Position numbers and translations under genes: made by a program
The notes under the pieces: model-generated
Seen by the model: the letters and a program-made list of their open reading frames with translations, nothing else
Databases searched by the model: none
Told to the model about the DNA's origin: nothing
Shown here: piece after piece, positions 8,596 to 17,554 of the stretch
How positions within the stretch are numbered: position 1 is the stretch's first letter
Layout of the letters: each line of letters opens with the position of its first letter
Assembly (NCBI RefSeq): GCF_008831235.1
Contig: NZ_WBKF01000001.1
Span: forward strand, 1,050,529-1,114,528
Length of the DNA: 64,000 nucleotides
DNA from: Pseudoclavibacter sp. CFCC 11306
GTDB lineage: Bacteria > Actinomycetota > Actinomycetes > Actinomycetales > Microbacteriaceae
Reading direction: 5' to 3'

Positions 8596-9849
8596 TCAGC
8601 TGTTGCCGATCAGCGAATTGATCTGGAACATGGGCAGATACAGCGCGATGATCATGCCGCCGATGACGACCCCCATGACCACGATCAGCAGCGGCTCCAT
8701 GGCCTGCGTCAGTCGCTCCGTCGCCGACTTGACCTCTTGATCGTAGTAACCGGCGACCCGTCCGAGCATATTGTCCAGATCGCCAGAAGTCTCACCAGCA
8801 GCGACCATCTGCACCGCAGTACTCGGAAACACTTTCTCTCGCCCCATTGCCGACGACAGCGACTCTCCGTCGCGCACCGCAGCACACACCCGAACCACGG
8901 CATCCTCGATCACGACGTTGCCAGCGGTATGCCCCACCGTGTCGAGTGCTTGGGTCAAGGGCACGCCAGCACCAGAGAGCAGCGACAGGTTGCGCACGAA
9001 GCGCCCGACCGCCACTTTGTTCACCAGCTTGCCGACCACCGGGATACTCAGCACGAAGGGGTCAACCACCTTCCGAAGACCTCGTTTCGACCGGTTCAGA
9101 CGATAGGCGACGACGACGACGAAAACCCCGATGATCAGCACCGGCCCCAGCCAGGGCATCACTTTGCTCATCGCGACGAGCATGCGCGTCGGCAGCGGCA
9201 GCTCGCCGCCCAGCGCCGAGAACATCTGCTGAAAGATCGGCACGATGAACCACGTGATGCCGATCACGGCCAGAAACGCGATGACGAGCACGATGACTGG
9301 GTACGTCGATGCGCCCTTGATGTCGTCTCGCAGCTTCACCTCACGTTCGTAGGTGTCGGCGATGCCGTTGAGCGCTACGTCGAGCGAACCCGAGACCTCG
9401 CCGGCGCGCACCAGGCTCACGAACAGCGGCGGGAACACCTCGCTCTGCTGCTCAAGCGCATATGAGAGCCCCATTCCCTGTTCGACCTGCATGCGCACAA
9501 TGTCCAGCGCGTTGACCAACATCTTGTTGTCGATCTGCTGCCGCGTCGCGCTGAGCGCGGTCACCAGTGGCAGGCCTGCACCGACAAGGGTGGCCATCTG
9601 CCGCGCGAAGATCGCCAGCTGGCCGAGATTGGGATGCCTCTCGAGGCCAGGAATGCGAAGCTCGCGGTTCAGCCCCTCGGCGCTGACCTCGTCGATCTGG
9701 GTCGGCACGGTGCCGAGCGATTCGATCTTGCGCGCCGCCGAGCGCTCATTCGCCGCAGAGATGCGCCCGCCCACATGCTTTCCGGTCTTATGGTCGATTC
9801 CTTTGTACCGGTAGGTGGACTCATCTGTCACGCGGGTTCTGTCTGCCAT
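8596..9849 (-). CDS. pilC: type IV pilus inner-membrane platform protein PilC
   Basis: 417 aa, typical GspF/PilC length. Two homologous GspF domains (about 75-200 and 280-400), each with the GxPL-x-ALxxxxxQ pattern (GAGLPLVTALSATRQQ; GAGVPLTQALDTVG) and the AGExSGxLD signature (AGEVSGSLD, AGETSGDLD). Three membrane helices (about 178-200, 230-255, 385-405). It transmits the rotation of PilB/PilT to the growing pilus. 74 bp after pilT. Confidence 0.93.
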   Translation of the reverse strand: MADRTRVTDESTYRYKGIDHKTGKHVGGRISAANERSAARKIESLGTVPTQIDEVSAEGLNRELRIPGLERHPNLGQLAIFARQMATLVGAGLPLVTALSATRQQIDNKMLVNALDIVRMQVEQGMGLSYALEQQSEVFPPLFVSLVRAGEVSGSLDVALNGIADTYEREVKLRDDIKGASTYPVIVLVIAFLAVIGITWFIVPIFQQMFSALGGELPLPTRMLVAMSKVMPWLGPVLIIGVFVVVVAYRLNRSKRGLRKVVDPFVLSIPVVGKLVNKVAVGRFVRNLSLLSGAGVPLTQALDTVGHTAGNVVIEDAVVRVCAAVRDGESLSSAMGREKVFPSTAVQMVAAGETSGDLDNMLGRVAGYYDQEVKSATERLTQAMEPLLIVVMGVVIGGMIIALYLPMFQINSLIGNS

Positions 9850-9923
9850 GTGCGGTCCGTCTTCCTGCTCTCGGCAAGTTCCTGATGCGATCGGCGAGCG
9901 CTCGTCGCCTGTTCTGTCAGCGC

Positions 9924-11189
9924 TCAGCGCGTTGTGAAAGCGGCGCTGTAGCCAGCGTATCCATTTTCCAATGCCCGGAACGAGCCTTGATCTTTGACAT
10001 AGGGCAGCACATCGTCGCGCTGGACGATGCCCCTGGACACCAGCTGAGCCAAGTGCTGGTCAAGGGTGCGCATACCCTGTTCGCGCCCGGCCTGCACCGC
10101 TGAATAGAGCATATGCGTCTTGCCTTCGCGAATCATGTTCGAGATCGCCGGGGTCTCGATGAGCACTTCGCTGGCGGCAATGCGCCCTCCCCCCGTACGT
10201 CGCAGCAGGGTCTGCGAGACCACTGCTTTGAGCGTGCCGGCGAGCTGGGTGCGAATCTGAGCCTGCTGGTCTGAGGGAAACACGTCGATGATGCGATCGA
10301 CGGTCTGCACCGAGTCTTGAGTGTGCAGCGTCGAGAGCACCAGATGCCCGGTCTCCGCAGCGGTCAGCGCCACTTGAATCGTCTCATGGTCGCGCAGCTC
10401 GCCGACCAGAATCACGTCTGGATCTTGGCGCAGCGCACGACGCAGCGCTTGACTGAACGACGACGTGTCTCGCCCGATCTCGCGCTGGTTCACCACTGAT
10501 TTGATGCCCTGATGCACGAACTCGATGGGATCTTCGATGGTCAGAATGTGACAGCGCCGGGTGTGGTTCACACGATCGAGCAGGGCCGCGAGTGTCGTCG
10601 ACTTGCCCGACCCGGTCGGCCCGGTCACCAGCACGAGCCCCCGTTGCAGCTGTGCGAGGTCTTCGACTGAATCGGGCATGCCCAACTTGCTGAGTCCCAC
10701 GATGTCATTCGGAATCAGTCGGAACGCGGCTGCCGTACCCTGCCGGTCGAAATAGAGGTTCACACGAAATCGATAGTCGTCGTCCAAGTCGATCGACAGG
10801 TCGAGCTCGAGCTCTTCGTTGAAACGTTCCCACTCTGCCTCGGTGACGATCGAGCGCACTGCAGCGCCTGTCTTGGCGGCAGACCAGGGTTCGTCGAAAT
10901 CGTCCATGTGGCGCAGTTCGCCGTCGACGCGAATCGAGGGGCGCTGTTCGGCTCCGATGTGGAGGTCTGAAGCTTTGCTGCGCACAACAGCCTCAAGACA
11001 GGCCTCAAGATGGATGTCCATGTTCTGGAACAGCGAGGCCCGCACACGCTCATCATCATGTCGACGCGGGGGCTCGAACGGCGAGCGCTCGACCGACGCC
11101 CGTGGGGGCCGGCCTGTGACCGACGAGGCAGGCGCGACGGCGGCATCCGCGGGGCAACGATGTTCTCGGTTTTCTTCAGGCGACAACAC
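9924..11189 (-). CDS. pilT: type IV pilus retraction ATPase PilT
   Basis: 421 aa. Walker A GPTGSGKSTT (about 187-196), Walker B DPDVILVGELRD (about 250-261) and the AIRNLIRE-related C-terminal stretch (ISNMIREGKTHMLYSAVQ) identify a PilT/GspE-superfamily hexameric ATPase of the retraction type. Start: GTG at 11189 with AGAGG 6 bases upstream, overlapping the pilB stop by 14 bp; the frame is open upstream but inside pilB. This gives an N-terminal tail of about 70 residues (Pro/Arg-rich) before the conserved MDIHLEACLEAVV, longer than the usual PilT. Confidence 0.9.
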   Translation of the reverse strand: MLSPEENREHRCPADAAVAPASSVTGRPPRASVERSPFEPPRRHDDERVRASLFQNMDIHLEACLEAVVRSKASDLHIGAEQRPSIRVDGELRHMDDFDEPWSAAKTGAAVRSIVTEAEWERFNEELELDLSIDLDDDYRFRVNLYFDRQGTAAAFRLIPNDIVGLSKLGMPDSVEDLAQLQRGLVLVTGPTGSGKSTTLAALLDRVNHTRRCHILTIEDPIEFVHQGIKSVVNQREIGRDTSSFSQALRRALRQDPDVILVGELRDHETIQVALTAAETGHLVLSTLHTQDSVQTVDRIIDVFPSDQQAQIRTQLAGTLKAVVSQTLLRRTGGGRIAASEVLIETPAISNMIREGKTHMLYSAVQAGREQGMRTLDQHLAQLVSRGIVQRDDVLPYVKDQGSFRALENGYAGYSAAFTTR

Positions 11190-12849
11190 GCAGCACCTCT
11201 TCGATCGTGGTGCGCCCTTCGCGCACTTTCTGCCAGCCGTCGTCGCGCATAAGCACGGTGCCCTGCTCGACTGCAGCCTGCGCGATGTCTTCGCTCGGCG
11301 CACCGTGCAGAGCAAGGCGCCCGAGTTCTGGCGTCATCTCGATGACTTCACGCAGCCCGACCCGCGACTTGTACCCTGTGTGCTGACAGCGCGAACAGCC
11401 GACGGGTTCGTAGACCACCACGTCGTCAGTTTCGCTGGGGCCGGCGAGACCAAGCCGCTGCGCCTGCACGAGCGGGATCGTCTTCGGCTCACGACAGTTC
11501 GTGCAGAGCTCGCGAGCCAGCCGCTGCCCCACCACAGCGGTCATGGCCGAAGTGATCAGGTAGGGTTCGACGCCCATCTCTGAAAGCCGGGTGATCGCGC
11601 TGGCCGCGTCATTGGTGTGCAGCGTGGCGAGCACGAGGTGACCGGTCAGCGACGCCTCGATTGCGATGCGGGCCGTCTCTTCGTCGCGGATCTCACCGAT
11701 CAGCACAATGTCGGGGTCGGCGCGCAGAATGGCGCGCAGCGCACGGGCGAAAGTAAGACCGGCACGAGGGTTCACCTGAATCTGGTTGATTCCGGCGTAG
11801 CGAAATTCGACGGGATCTTCGACCGTGATCACGTTGACCGCGTCTGAGGCAACGTCGCGAAGCGCCGCATAGAGTGTGGTCGACTTGCCTGAGCCGGTGG
11901 GGCCGGTCGCGAGCACGAGGCCGTGCGGGCGGTGAATAGCGTTGCGAAACATCTCGAGCTGATCGGGCTCGAACCCGAGGTCGTCGAGCCGCTGCGGCCC
12001 GGCTTTCGCATCGAGCAGACGCATCACGACGGTCTCGCCCCAGACCGTGGGCAGCGTCGCCACACGCAGGTCAACCCGTCGCTCTCCTGTGGATGCGGTG
12101 AAGCGCCCGTCTTGCGGCACCCGCTTCTCGGCGATATCCATACCGGCCATGATCTTCAGTCGAGACACGACACCAGCATGAATCTCGGCGGTCGCCCGCT
12201 GCACCTCATGCAGCACGCCGTCGATGCGATAGCGCACCACCGACTCTTTCTCGCCGGGGTCAAGATGGATGTCACTGGCGTTGTCGTGGATGGCCTGGCT
12301 GATCAGCAGGTTCACGAGCCGCACGATGGGAGCGGTGTCATCACTGCCGTCAGTATCCTGTGTGAGGTCGAGCTGTCGCTGCTGAATCTCTTCGCTGATC
12401 GCGGTGGTGAGCTCGCTGAGCTCTTGGTCTGAGCGATGATACTTGTTGATCGCGGCGTCGAGGTCTGCTTCGGCCACGATCACCGGAGTGATCAGGTGCC
12501 CGGACGAGAGTTGGGCGTCGTCTACAGCTAATACGTTCGACGGGTCGACCATGGCCAGTGTCAGCGAACCGTCGGCGCCGAAGGCGATCGGCAGCACGTC
12601 ATCTCGGCGGCACACGTGCGCGGGCACGAGTTTGACCGCTTCAGGGTCGATGTCAACCTGTGACAGGGCGACGAACTCGAGGTGTTCGTGCTCGGCGACC
12701 TGCTGAGCCAGCTGGGTGCCGTTCACTTTGGTGTGATCGAGCAGCCAGCGCACCTCACGCGATGTGCCGAGCACATCAGCCGGAACCGCTGCTGCATCAC
12801 GTTCGCTGAGTGCACCACGCATCACGAGTGCGGGCACCAGGGATGCCAT
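11176..12849 (-). CDS. pilB: type IV pilus extension ATPase PilB
   Basis: 557 aa. N-terminal MshEN/N1-type domain (about 1-150), then the ATPase: Walker A GPTGSGKSTT (about 313-322), Asp box, Walker B DPDIVLIGEIRD, and the zinc tetracysteine of PilB/GspE (CTNC near 447 and CSRC near 484). ATG at 12849 has AAAGGGG 5 bases upstream. First gene of the minus-strand operon; its upstream region (12850-13340, shared with the divergent SRAP gene) contains G/C-rich tracts and the 9-copy heptamer. It energises pilin polymerisation at the membrane. Confidence 0.93.
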   Translation of the reverse strand: MASLVPALVMRGALSERDAAAVPADVLGTSREVRWLLDHTKVNGTQLAQQVAEHEHLEFVALSQVDIDPEAVKLVPAHVCRRDDVLPIAFGADGSLTLAMVDPSNVLAVDDAQLSSGHLITPVIVAEADLDAAINKYHRSDQELSELTTAISEEIQQRQLDLTQDTDGSDDTAPIVRLVNLLISQAIHDNASDIHLDPGEKESVVRYRIDGVLHEVQRATAEIHAGVVSRLKIMAGMDIAEKRVPQDGRFTASTGERRVDLRVATLPTVWGETVVMRLLDAKAGPQRLDDLGFEPDQLEMFRNAIHRPHGLVLATGPTGSGKSTTLYAALRDVASDAVNVITVEDPVEFRYAGINQIQVNPRAGLTFARALRAILRADPDIVLIGEIRDEETARIAIEASLTGHLVLATLHTNDAASAITRLSEMGVEPYLITSAMTAVVGQRLARELCTNCREPKTIPLVQAQRLGLAGPSETDDVVVYEPVGCSRCQHTGYKSRVGLREVIEMTPELGRLALHGAPSEDIAQAAVEQGTVLMRDDGWQKVREGRTTIEEVLRVVA

Positions 12850-13060
12850 GACTGCCCCTTTCGCGCGGCTGACGCAGCTCACGCTGCTGACGCGGCTGAA
12901 CTGGCCGCAGGGTTCAGTTTAGTCGAGCTTGATGCTGCCGATCTCGGCCGCGCCCGGCGCAGCTCTGTCGCAGGTTTCTTCTGCGCCTCGCAGCGGGCGC
13001 AAATGCTCACTCGCACGCACCCCCCACTCGCACTCTCCCCCACGCCTACACGCACCCCCG

Positions 13061-13123
13061 GCACCAAGCACCAAGCACCAAGCACCAAGCACCAAGCACC
13101 AAGCACCAAGCACCAAGCACCAA
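13061..13123. repeat. 7-bp tandem repeat, 9 exact copies
   Basis: GCACCAA (minus strand TTGGTGC) is repeated nine times without a mismatch, 63 bp in total. It lies about 210 bp upstream of pilB and 220 bp upstream of the divergent SRAP gene. The unit is not a multiple of 3 and no gene covers it. Exact identity of the copies suggests recent slippage and probably a copy number that differs between strains. Confidence 0.9.
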
Positions 13124-13224
13124 CATCGAGTGTGCCCAAATAACGTCGAAACCCGCCCAAAACACGACATTTGCGACGACTCGATCGACTCGGCACACAA
13201 CCCCTGGGCGCACCGTGCTGCCAG

Positions 13225-13312
13225 AGTGCACACCGTTTCGCTACAGTGCACACCGTTTCGCTGAAACCCCTGCATTTGTGGCGGAACGGTGCTCGGTCGA
13301 GCGAAACGGTGC
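13225..13312. repeat. two direct and one inverted copy of CACCGTTTCGCT
   Basis: An 18-bp unit (AGTGCACACCGTTTCGCT) occurs at 13225-13242 and 13245-13262, phased at 20 bp. The 12-bp core CACCGTTTCGCT returns in inverted orientation at 13300-13311, and a looser inverted copy (GCGGAACGGTGC) lies at 13281-13292. They end about 30 bp before the SRAP start codon, where operators would be expected. Confidence 0.65.
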
Positions 13313-13340
13313 CCGCCTCGCCACCCGCTACGCTCGAACC

Positions 13341-14129
13341 ATGTGCGGACGCATCGTTCAGGCAAAGACCTCCGATTACATCGCCCTGTTCGACGTCGAG
13401 CAGGATGACAGCGCCGTCTTCACCCCGACCTGGAATCTCAAACCGACCCAAAGCGCACTGGTGATCGCCGACGGAGACAAAGACGGCATCCGCCGACTCA
13501 CGCCGGCACGCTGGTCACTGGTGCCGACCTGGTCGAAAGAGCTGAGGCTCAAGTTTCCGACGTTTAACGCACGCATCGAGACGGCCAGCCAGAAGCCGAC
13601 CTTTCGGAGGTCGATGAAGAGTCGCCGCTGCGTCTTCCCCATCGACGGATACTACGAATGGCAAACTGTCAGCAAGACGAAGACACCGTACTTCGTGCAT
13701 GCCGGCCCGGGTTCGGTGCCGCTCGCGCTGGCCGGGCTGTACAGCTGGTGGCGCGACCCGGGCGCTGACGAGCCGGGCCTATCCGCGGCGGGTGGCGGGG
13801 CCGGTTCCGCGGCGAGCGCTGCGCCAGACTCGGCGGCGGATGCTGCATGCGAGCCCGACACACACGGTGACGGCTGGGTGCTCACCGCGACGGTGCTCAC
13901 GCAGACCGCAGCGCCGGAACTCGAGTGGCTGCACGATCGCATGCCGGTCGTACTCGAAGCCGACGCGCACGGCAGAGAGCTGCTCGATGCGTGGCTCAAC
14001 CCCGACGTCGACGGTAGTCGACTCGCCCACGACATAGAGGCCGCGAGTGCCGCTGCAGTCGAGTCGCTCGCCTGGCGCGAGGTCGCTCCCCTGCGCGGCG
14101 ACGGGCCAGAGCTGACAGCGGCCGTCTGA
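13341..14129 (+). CDS. SRAP (HMCES/YedK-type) abasic-site processing protein
   Basis: 262 aa. It starts MCGRIVQ: removal of Met exposes the catalytic Cys2 that forms a thiazolidine crosslink with abasic sites in single-stranded DNA. Other conserved parts are NARIETAS (about 83-90), the catalytic Glu in GYYEWQ (about 105) and the His in HDRMPVVL (about 200). A low-complexity Gly/Ala/Ser/Asp insertion of about 37 residues (about 143-180) interrupts the domain and is unusual. No clear ribosome binding site precedes the ATG, so a leaderless mRNA is possible. It is transcribed divergently from pilB. Confidence 0.88.
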   Translation: MCGRIVQAKTSDYIALFDVEQDDSAVFTPTWNLKPTQSALVIADGDKDGIRRLTPARWSLVPTWSKELRLKFPTFNARIETASQKPTFRRSMKSRRCVFPIDGYYEWQTVSKTKTPYFVHAGPGSVPLALAGLYSWWRDPGADEPGLSAAGGGAGSAASAAPDSAADAACEPDTHGDGWVLTATVLTQTAAPELEWLHDRMPVVLEADAHGRELLDAWLNPDVDGSRLAHDIEAASAAAVESLAWREVAPLRGDGPELTAAV

Positions 14130-14337
14130 CCGGGCCTGCCTGCCCCGTAGAAAAGCCCGCAAAACCCGTAATGCGCTCCGCAGGGGTTCTCGGCAGCACC
14201 GCATGCACGGCGCAAGGACGTTCTTTCGGCGCGACTTCGTCGATACGTTGTGAATGAACCACCGGCTGAACTCGCTGCTCAGTGCACCGCCCCTTTGCAC
14301 TGTGCAGCAGTTCGGCCGGCGTTCAGAATCTTGGCAC

Positions 14338-14378
14338 GGGCCTAGCCGGATGAGAATAGCCCCCAACCGGCCAGGCCC
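14338..14378 (-). terminator. hairpin after the NCS1-type permease
   Basis: GGGCCTAGCCGG (14338-14349) pairs with CCGGCCAGGCCC (14367-14378) over 12 bp with one G-U pair and a 17-base loop, directly behind the permease stop. No long T-run. The rest of 14130-14386, between convergent genes, shows nothing else. Confidence 0.5.
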
Positions 14379-14386
14379 AACAGCTC

Positions 14387-15757
14387 TCAGCCAGCGGTGA
14401 TCAAAGCCGTCTTGTGCTTCGTGGTCAGCATCATCACCGCATAGACGCCACTCGCCAGTACTGCAGTCACGATAGGGCCCCAAATCGACCCAATACCGGC
14501 GAGATCCGGGTTGACATACTTGAGCTGAAGCATGAGCAGTCCGACGATCGTGGCGATGATCCATGCGGTCAGACCCGCAGGATTCCCTCGTCGATAGTGC
14601 ACGTCATCGATCTGGCCGTGCTCTTGTCTCTTGGTCAGCAGTACATGCGTGACCGCGATTGCCACCCAACCGGTCACCAAGACCCCCTGCCAAGCCAACG
14701 CCAGCAGAATGTACTGCAGCACCGGCAGAAGCATGAGCAAATACACGAGCACCGAGTTGAGAATCACGAAGACGATGTTCGGCGCTTTGATCTTCAAGAC
14801 GCGGCGGGCAAGGTCTGCGAGGTTGGCCGTTCCCAAATAGTAGTTCGCGGTGTTCATTCGCGTCTGCGATGCCACGATGACGATGAGGCCAATGATCCCC
14901 ATCATGTTGACGATACCGACGGCCACACCGCCTTCCGACGCTTCGAACCCCGGAATCGACGAGACCAAAACGATTCCCACGATCCCAGAGAATCCATATG
15001 CCAAGACATAGAAGATCGGCCCAAACGTGACCCACTGATGAAACTTCGTATCATCGCGGCGTCCAAGAGCGGCATAATCCATGGTGTACATCATCATGAT
15101 CCAGATGCCCATGTAGCTCGCATAGACAGCAAGCCAGCCTGGCCCACCTTGACCCACCGGAATTGCGGGAACTGGAGGTGCAACGTGAAGGCCGTCAAAT
15201 TTCACCCCGGCCCAGATCACTGCAGCGATAAGACCGAAAAAGTACACTGGCAGCAGAACACCGTTGATTTTATCGAGGAACCTCCGAGCTCCTCCGACAA
15301 TCAGCGGGGTCGTATAAAGCACAACAATCAGACTCCAAAACCAGAGCTGACCACCGAACTGCGCTTGCAGAGCGACCGCAACAATAGATCCTTCAAAAAC
15401 CGAATAGTAGATCGCCACAAGAGCGAAGATCGCTGTTGCAATTGCCGACCCAGTACGGCCCAGAATGGTTCGAGAAAAGAGTGCGACAGTCGATCGATTG
15501 TTGATGGAATATTTGGACAACAGTGCATTGATCACACCATATGTGATGATCGTGAGAACAATGCCGATGAGAGCACTCGTCGTCCCGTATGCGACACCTA
15601 GCGCAGCACCGATATATACAAAAAACATCGCTGAAGCAGATCCAGACCAGGCAAAGAGCAGCTTGGGGCGAGACATCTGATCTTCGTCATTGCCCGCACG
15701 TGCCAGAGCATCCGTAGCTTCTACCGTCTCGTTACTGCCTGTGAGATTTATTGACAT
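14387..15757 (-). CDS. NCS1-family (cytosine/purine/hydantoin-type) permease
   Basis: 456 aa with about 12 membrane helices. The opening segment (FAWSGSASAMFFVYIGAALGVAYG), the SRTILGRTGS motif after helix 2 and the overall spacing resemble the nucleobase:cation symporter-1 family (CodB, Mhp1). Substrate unknown. ATG at 15757 preceded by only a weak GAGAT. It is divergent from the GntR gene and convergent with SRAP. The next operon (pxpA-accBC-pxpBC) acts on a cyclic amide, and Mhp1-type members carry hydantoins, so uptake of 5-oxoproline or another small cyclic amide is a reasonable inference, not shown. Confidence 0.7.
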   Translation of the reverse strand: MSINLTGSNETVEATDALARAGNDEDQMSRPKLLFAWSGSASAMFFVYIGAALGVAYGTTSALIGIVLTIITYGVINALLSKYSINNRSTVALFSRTILGRTGSAIATAIFALVAIYYSVFEGSIVAVALQAQFGGQLWFWSLIVVLYTTPLIVGGARRFLDKINGVLLPVYFFGLIAAVIWAGVKFDGLHVAPPVPAIPVGQGGPGWLAVYASYMGIWIMMMYTMDYAALGRRDDTKFHQWVTFGPIFYVLAYGFSGIVGIVLVSSIPGFEASEGGVAVGIVNMMGIIGLIVIVASQTRMNTANYYLGTANLADLARRVLKIKAPNIVFVILNSVLVYLLMLLPVLQYILLALAWQGVLVTGWVAIAVTHVLLTKRQEHGQIDDVHYRRGNPAGLTAWIIATIVGLLMLQLKYVNPDLAGIGSIWGPIVTAVLASGVYAVMMLTTKHKTALITAG

Positions 15758-15901
15758 TCTGATCTCATTTCTGTGGTGGGAGTACAACTCATTCTTGGTA
15801 TTTGTGTGCTCTGAACGTTTGATCACCGAACACACGCAGCTCCTACAAGCGGGCGCAACATTCGACCTCAGGGACTCTCAACCCTCAGCGAAAAGTCTCT
15901 T

Positions 15902-15914
15902 ATTGTAGTACAAT
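15902..15914. promoter_or_regulatory. GntR/FadR-type operator
   Basis: ATTGTAGTACAAT is a perfect 13-bp palindrome and fits the FadR-subfamily consensus TNGTNNNACNA. It is 38 bp upstream of the gntR start and 145 bp upstream of the divergent permease, so it may control both. A 9-of-11 match (ATGTACAACAA, 21002-21012) lies upstream of pxpA. Confidence 0.65.
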
Positions 15915-15951
15915 TACATTCAGGTAAATTCCCTATTTTCAAGGAACGAAA

Positions 15952-16605
15952 GTGACGTCCCCAAGAGAATTCAAGAGCCAACTTCTTGCTCAACTAATCA
16001 GCGGCGCAATCGCCCCTGGCACGCACCTTGGCGAGACATCATTGGCGAGAGATTTCTCTCTCGCACGAAATTCGGTTCGCGAGACCCTCCGGGAACTCCT
16101 TACGACTCATCTTGTCGAGTTTATTCCCAATCGTGGCTTCAGCGTCTGGCAGCCGACCCTTGACGATATGCGTGATCTTTATCTGGCTCGGTTTCACACC
16201 GAAGTACGGGCGGCTGCTCAAGTCACATTGGCAACACCTCTCTCTCATGTCCGTAAAGCGTATGAAGAATTCATCACTTCTCTGGGAACAAACGACCCCG
16301 TAGCGATTGTGGCTGCCGACCTCAACATCCACCGCCAGCTCGTCTCGCTGTTAGGTAGCTATCGCATCGACGCGTTCTTTGCCGGCATCGTGCTGCAGAT
16401 TCGTTTTCTGGCGAGCACGTTTGAGCTTTTCGAACGGGTCTATCTGAGCGAGAACTACCTACACACTCAGCACACCGTCATGTTCGATGCTTTGGCCTCA
16501 GGTGACGCTCGACGAGCAGCCGACACCGTGGGTCAGATCGTCATCGACGATCAGAACACCATGCGACTGCTCGCCGAGCGAAGACTCAGCGAAGAGCGGC
16601 AGTGA
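15952..16605 (+). CDS. GntR-family (FadR subfamily) regulator
   Basis: 217 aa. N-terminal winged helix (about 8-72) with the GntR hallmark NSVRETLRELLTTHLVEFIPNRGFSV, then an all-helical FCD-type ligand domain (about 80-205). GTG start with AAGGA 6 bases upstream. The stop overlaps the stop of the convergent pxpC by 20 bp. Its position between the NCS1-type permease and the pxp operon, and the palindromes in front of both, suggest a local repressor that senses a metabolite of this pathway. Confidence 0.85.
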   Translation: MTSPREFKSQLLAQLISGAIAPGTHLGETSLARDFSLARNSVRETLRELLTTHLVEFIPNRGFSVWQPTLDDMRDLYLARFHTEVRAAAQVTLATPLSHVRKAYEEFITSLGTNDPVAIVAADLNIHRQLVSLLGSYRIDAFFAGIVLQIRFLASTFELFERVYLSENYLHTQHTVMFDALASGDARRAADTVGQIVIDDQNTMRLLAERRLSEERQ

Positions 16606-17554
16606 GTTCTTCCCACTGCCGTCGATAGACTCCCCAGGCCTCAAGCGCTTGATCAAGGCTGACAGCGCGAAACTGTACCTGCTCGCCAGGCATCTGCTGA
16701 CCGACGATGTCCATGTCAGCTCGTGCAGTGACTCCGATCATCGCGTACCCACCTTCAGTCGGCGCATCCCGGTGCAGCAGAATCGGCTCATTGCCACCCG
16801 GTATCTCAATCGCACCCAGCGGATAGCCCGCATCGACGATATTCGAGGGGTCAGAGCCGGCACCGAAATAGTTCTCAGCGAGTTCCCAGTCGATGTGCGG
16901 GCCGCTGTATCTCATGCCAGACCGATCTCCTAAGGGCGTCAGCTTCCAGTTTGCAGAGAAGAGCGTCTCTCTCGATTCCTCAGAGAGTCGTTCGACATGC
17001 AGGCCAGGAACCACCCTCACCTCTGAACTCTTGCGGGCAGCCAGACGGAACTGATCAGGTACCGCCCGGCCGAGAACCACCTCGCGCTGCGGTCGCGCAA
17101 GTTCGATCTGATCACCGGTCTCGAGCTTGCGACCCTGATATCCGCCCAGCGCGCCCGCGAGATACGTCGACCGACTGCCGAACACCACAGGCACGTCGAT
17201 GCCGCCGGCAAACGCGATATAGACGCGGCTGCCGAGACTGGCCAGCCCAAATGAGACTTCACTCCCTGCCGATAGGCTGACCGCCTGCCACTGGGGCACG
17301 GGATCCCCGTTGACGGTGATCGATGCAGTGCCACCGGTCACAGCCATGGTCGTCGATTCAGAAACCGAGAAATGAGGCAACGTGTACGTGCACTCGAGCA
17401 CTGCGGCGTCTTCATCATTGCCGACGAGCAGATTCGCCGCATACGCCGAGAACTGATCGAGTGACCCGCCCGTGGGAATGCCCATTTCAAAGAGGCCGAC
17501 CCGGCCTCTATCCTGCACCGTAGTGCTCAGACCCCCTTGTTTGATCTCAATCAT
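16586..17554 (-). CDS. pxpC: 5-oxoprolinase subunit PxpC (KipA / biotin-dependent carboxyltransferase-like)
   Basis: 322 aa. GLSTTVQDRGRVGLFEMGIPTGGSLD at the N-terminus is the hallmark of the KipA/PxpC (AHS2) family; SGMRYSGP and GYPLGAIEIPGGNEPI further on are also typical. PxpC with PxpB and PxpA hydrolyses 5-oxoproline to glutamate at the cost of ATP. ATG 17554 overlaps the pxpB stop by 8 bp (GAGG 9 bases upstream); a TTG at 17560 is possible but crowds the ribosome binding site. Last gene of the operon. Confidence 0.88.
   Translation of the reverse strand: MIEIKQGGLSTTVQDRGRVGLFEMGIPTGGSLDQFSAYAANLLVGNDEDAAVLECTYTLPHFSVSESTTMAVTGGTASITVNGDPVPQWQAVSLSAGSEVSFGLASLGSRVYIAFAGGIDVPVVFGSRSTYLAGALGGYQGRKLETGDQIELARPQREVVLGRAVPDQFRLAARKSSEVRVVPGLHVERLSEESRETLFSANWKLTPLGDRSGMRYSGPHIDWELAENYFGAGSDPSNIVDAGYPLGAIEIPGGNEPILLHRDAPTEGGYAMIGVTARADMDIVGQQMPGEQVQFRAVSLDQALEAWGVYRRQWEELTAALR

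Noticed and set aside
12990-13060. G-rich stretch upstream of pilB containing GGGGTG
   Set aside because: On the minus strand GGGGTG occurs twice but about 35 bp apart, not phased at 12 bp and without AATT, so I did not count pilB in the putative regulon.
13061-13123. CRISPR array
   Set aside because: The units are 7 bp and directly adjacent with no spacers; there are no cas genes in the window.
12879-13451. Minus-strand frame of 190 codons over the heptamer repeat
   Set aside because: Its repeat-encoded Cys/Leu/Gly/Ala run and lack of a start signal show it is an artefact of the tandem repeat; the SRAP gene on the other strand is real.
14414-15601. Plus-strand frame of 395 codons
   Set aside because: Antisense to the NCS1-type permease; highly charged with no domain.
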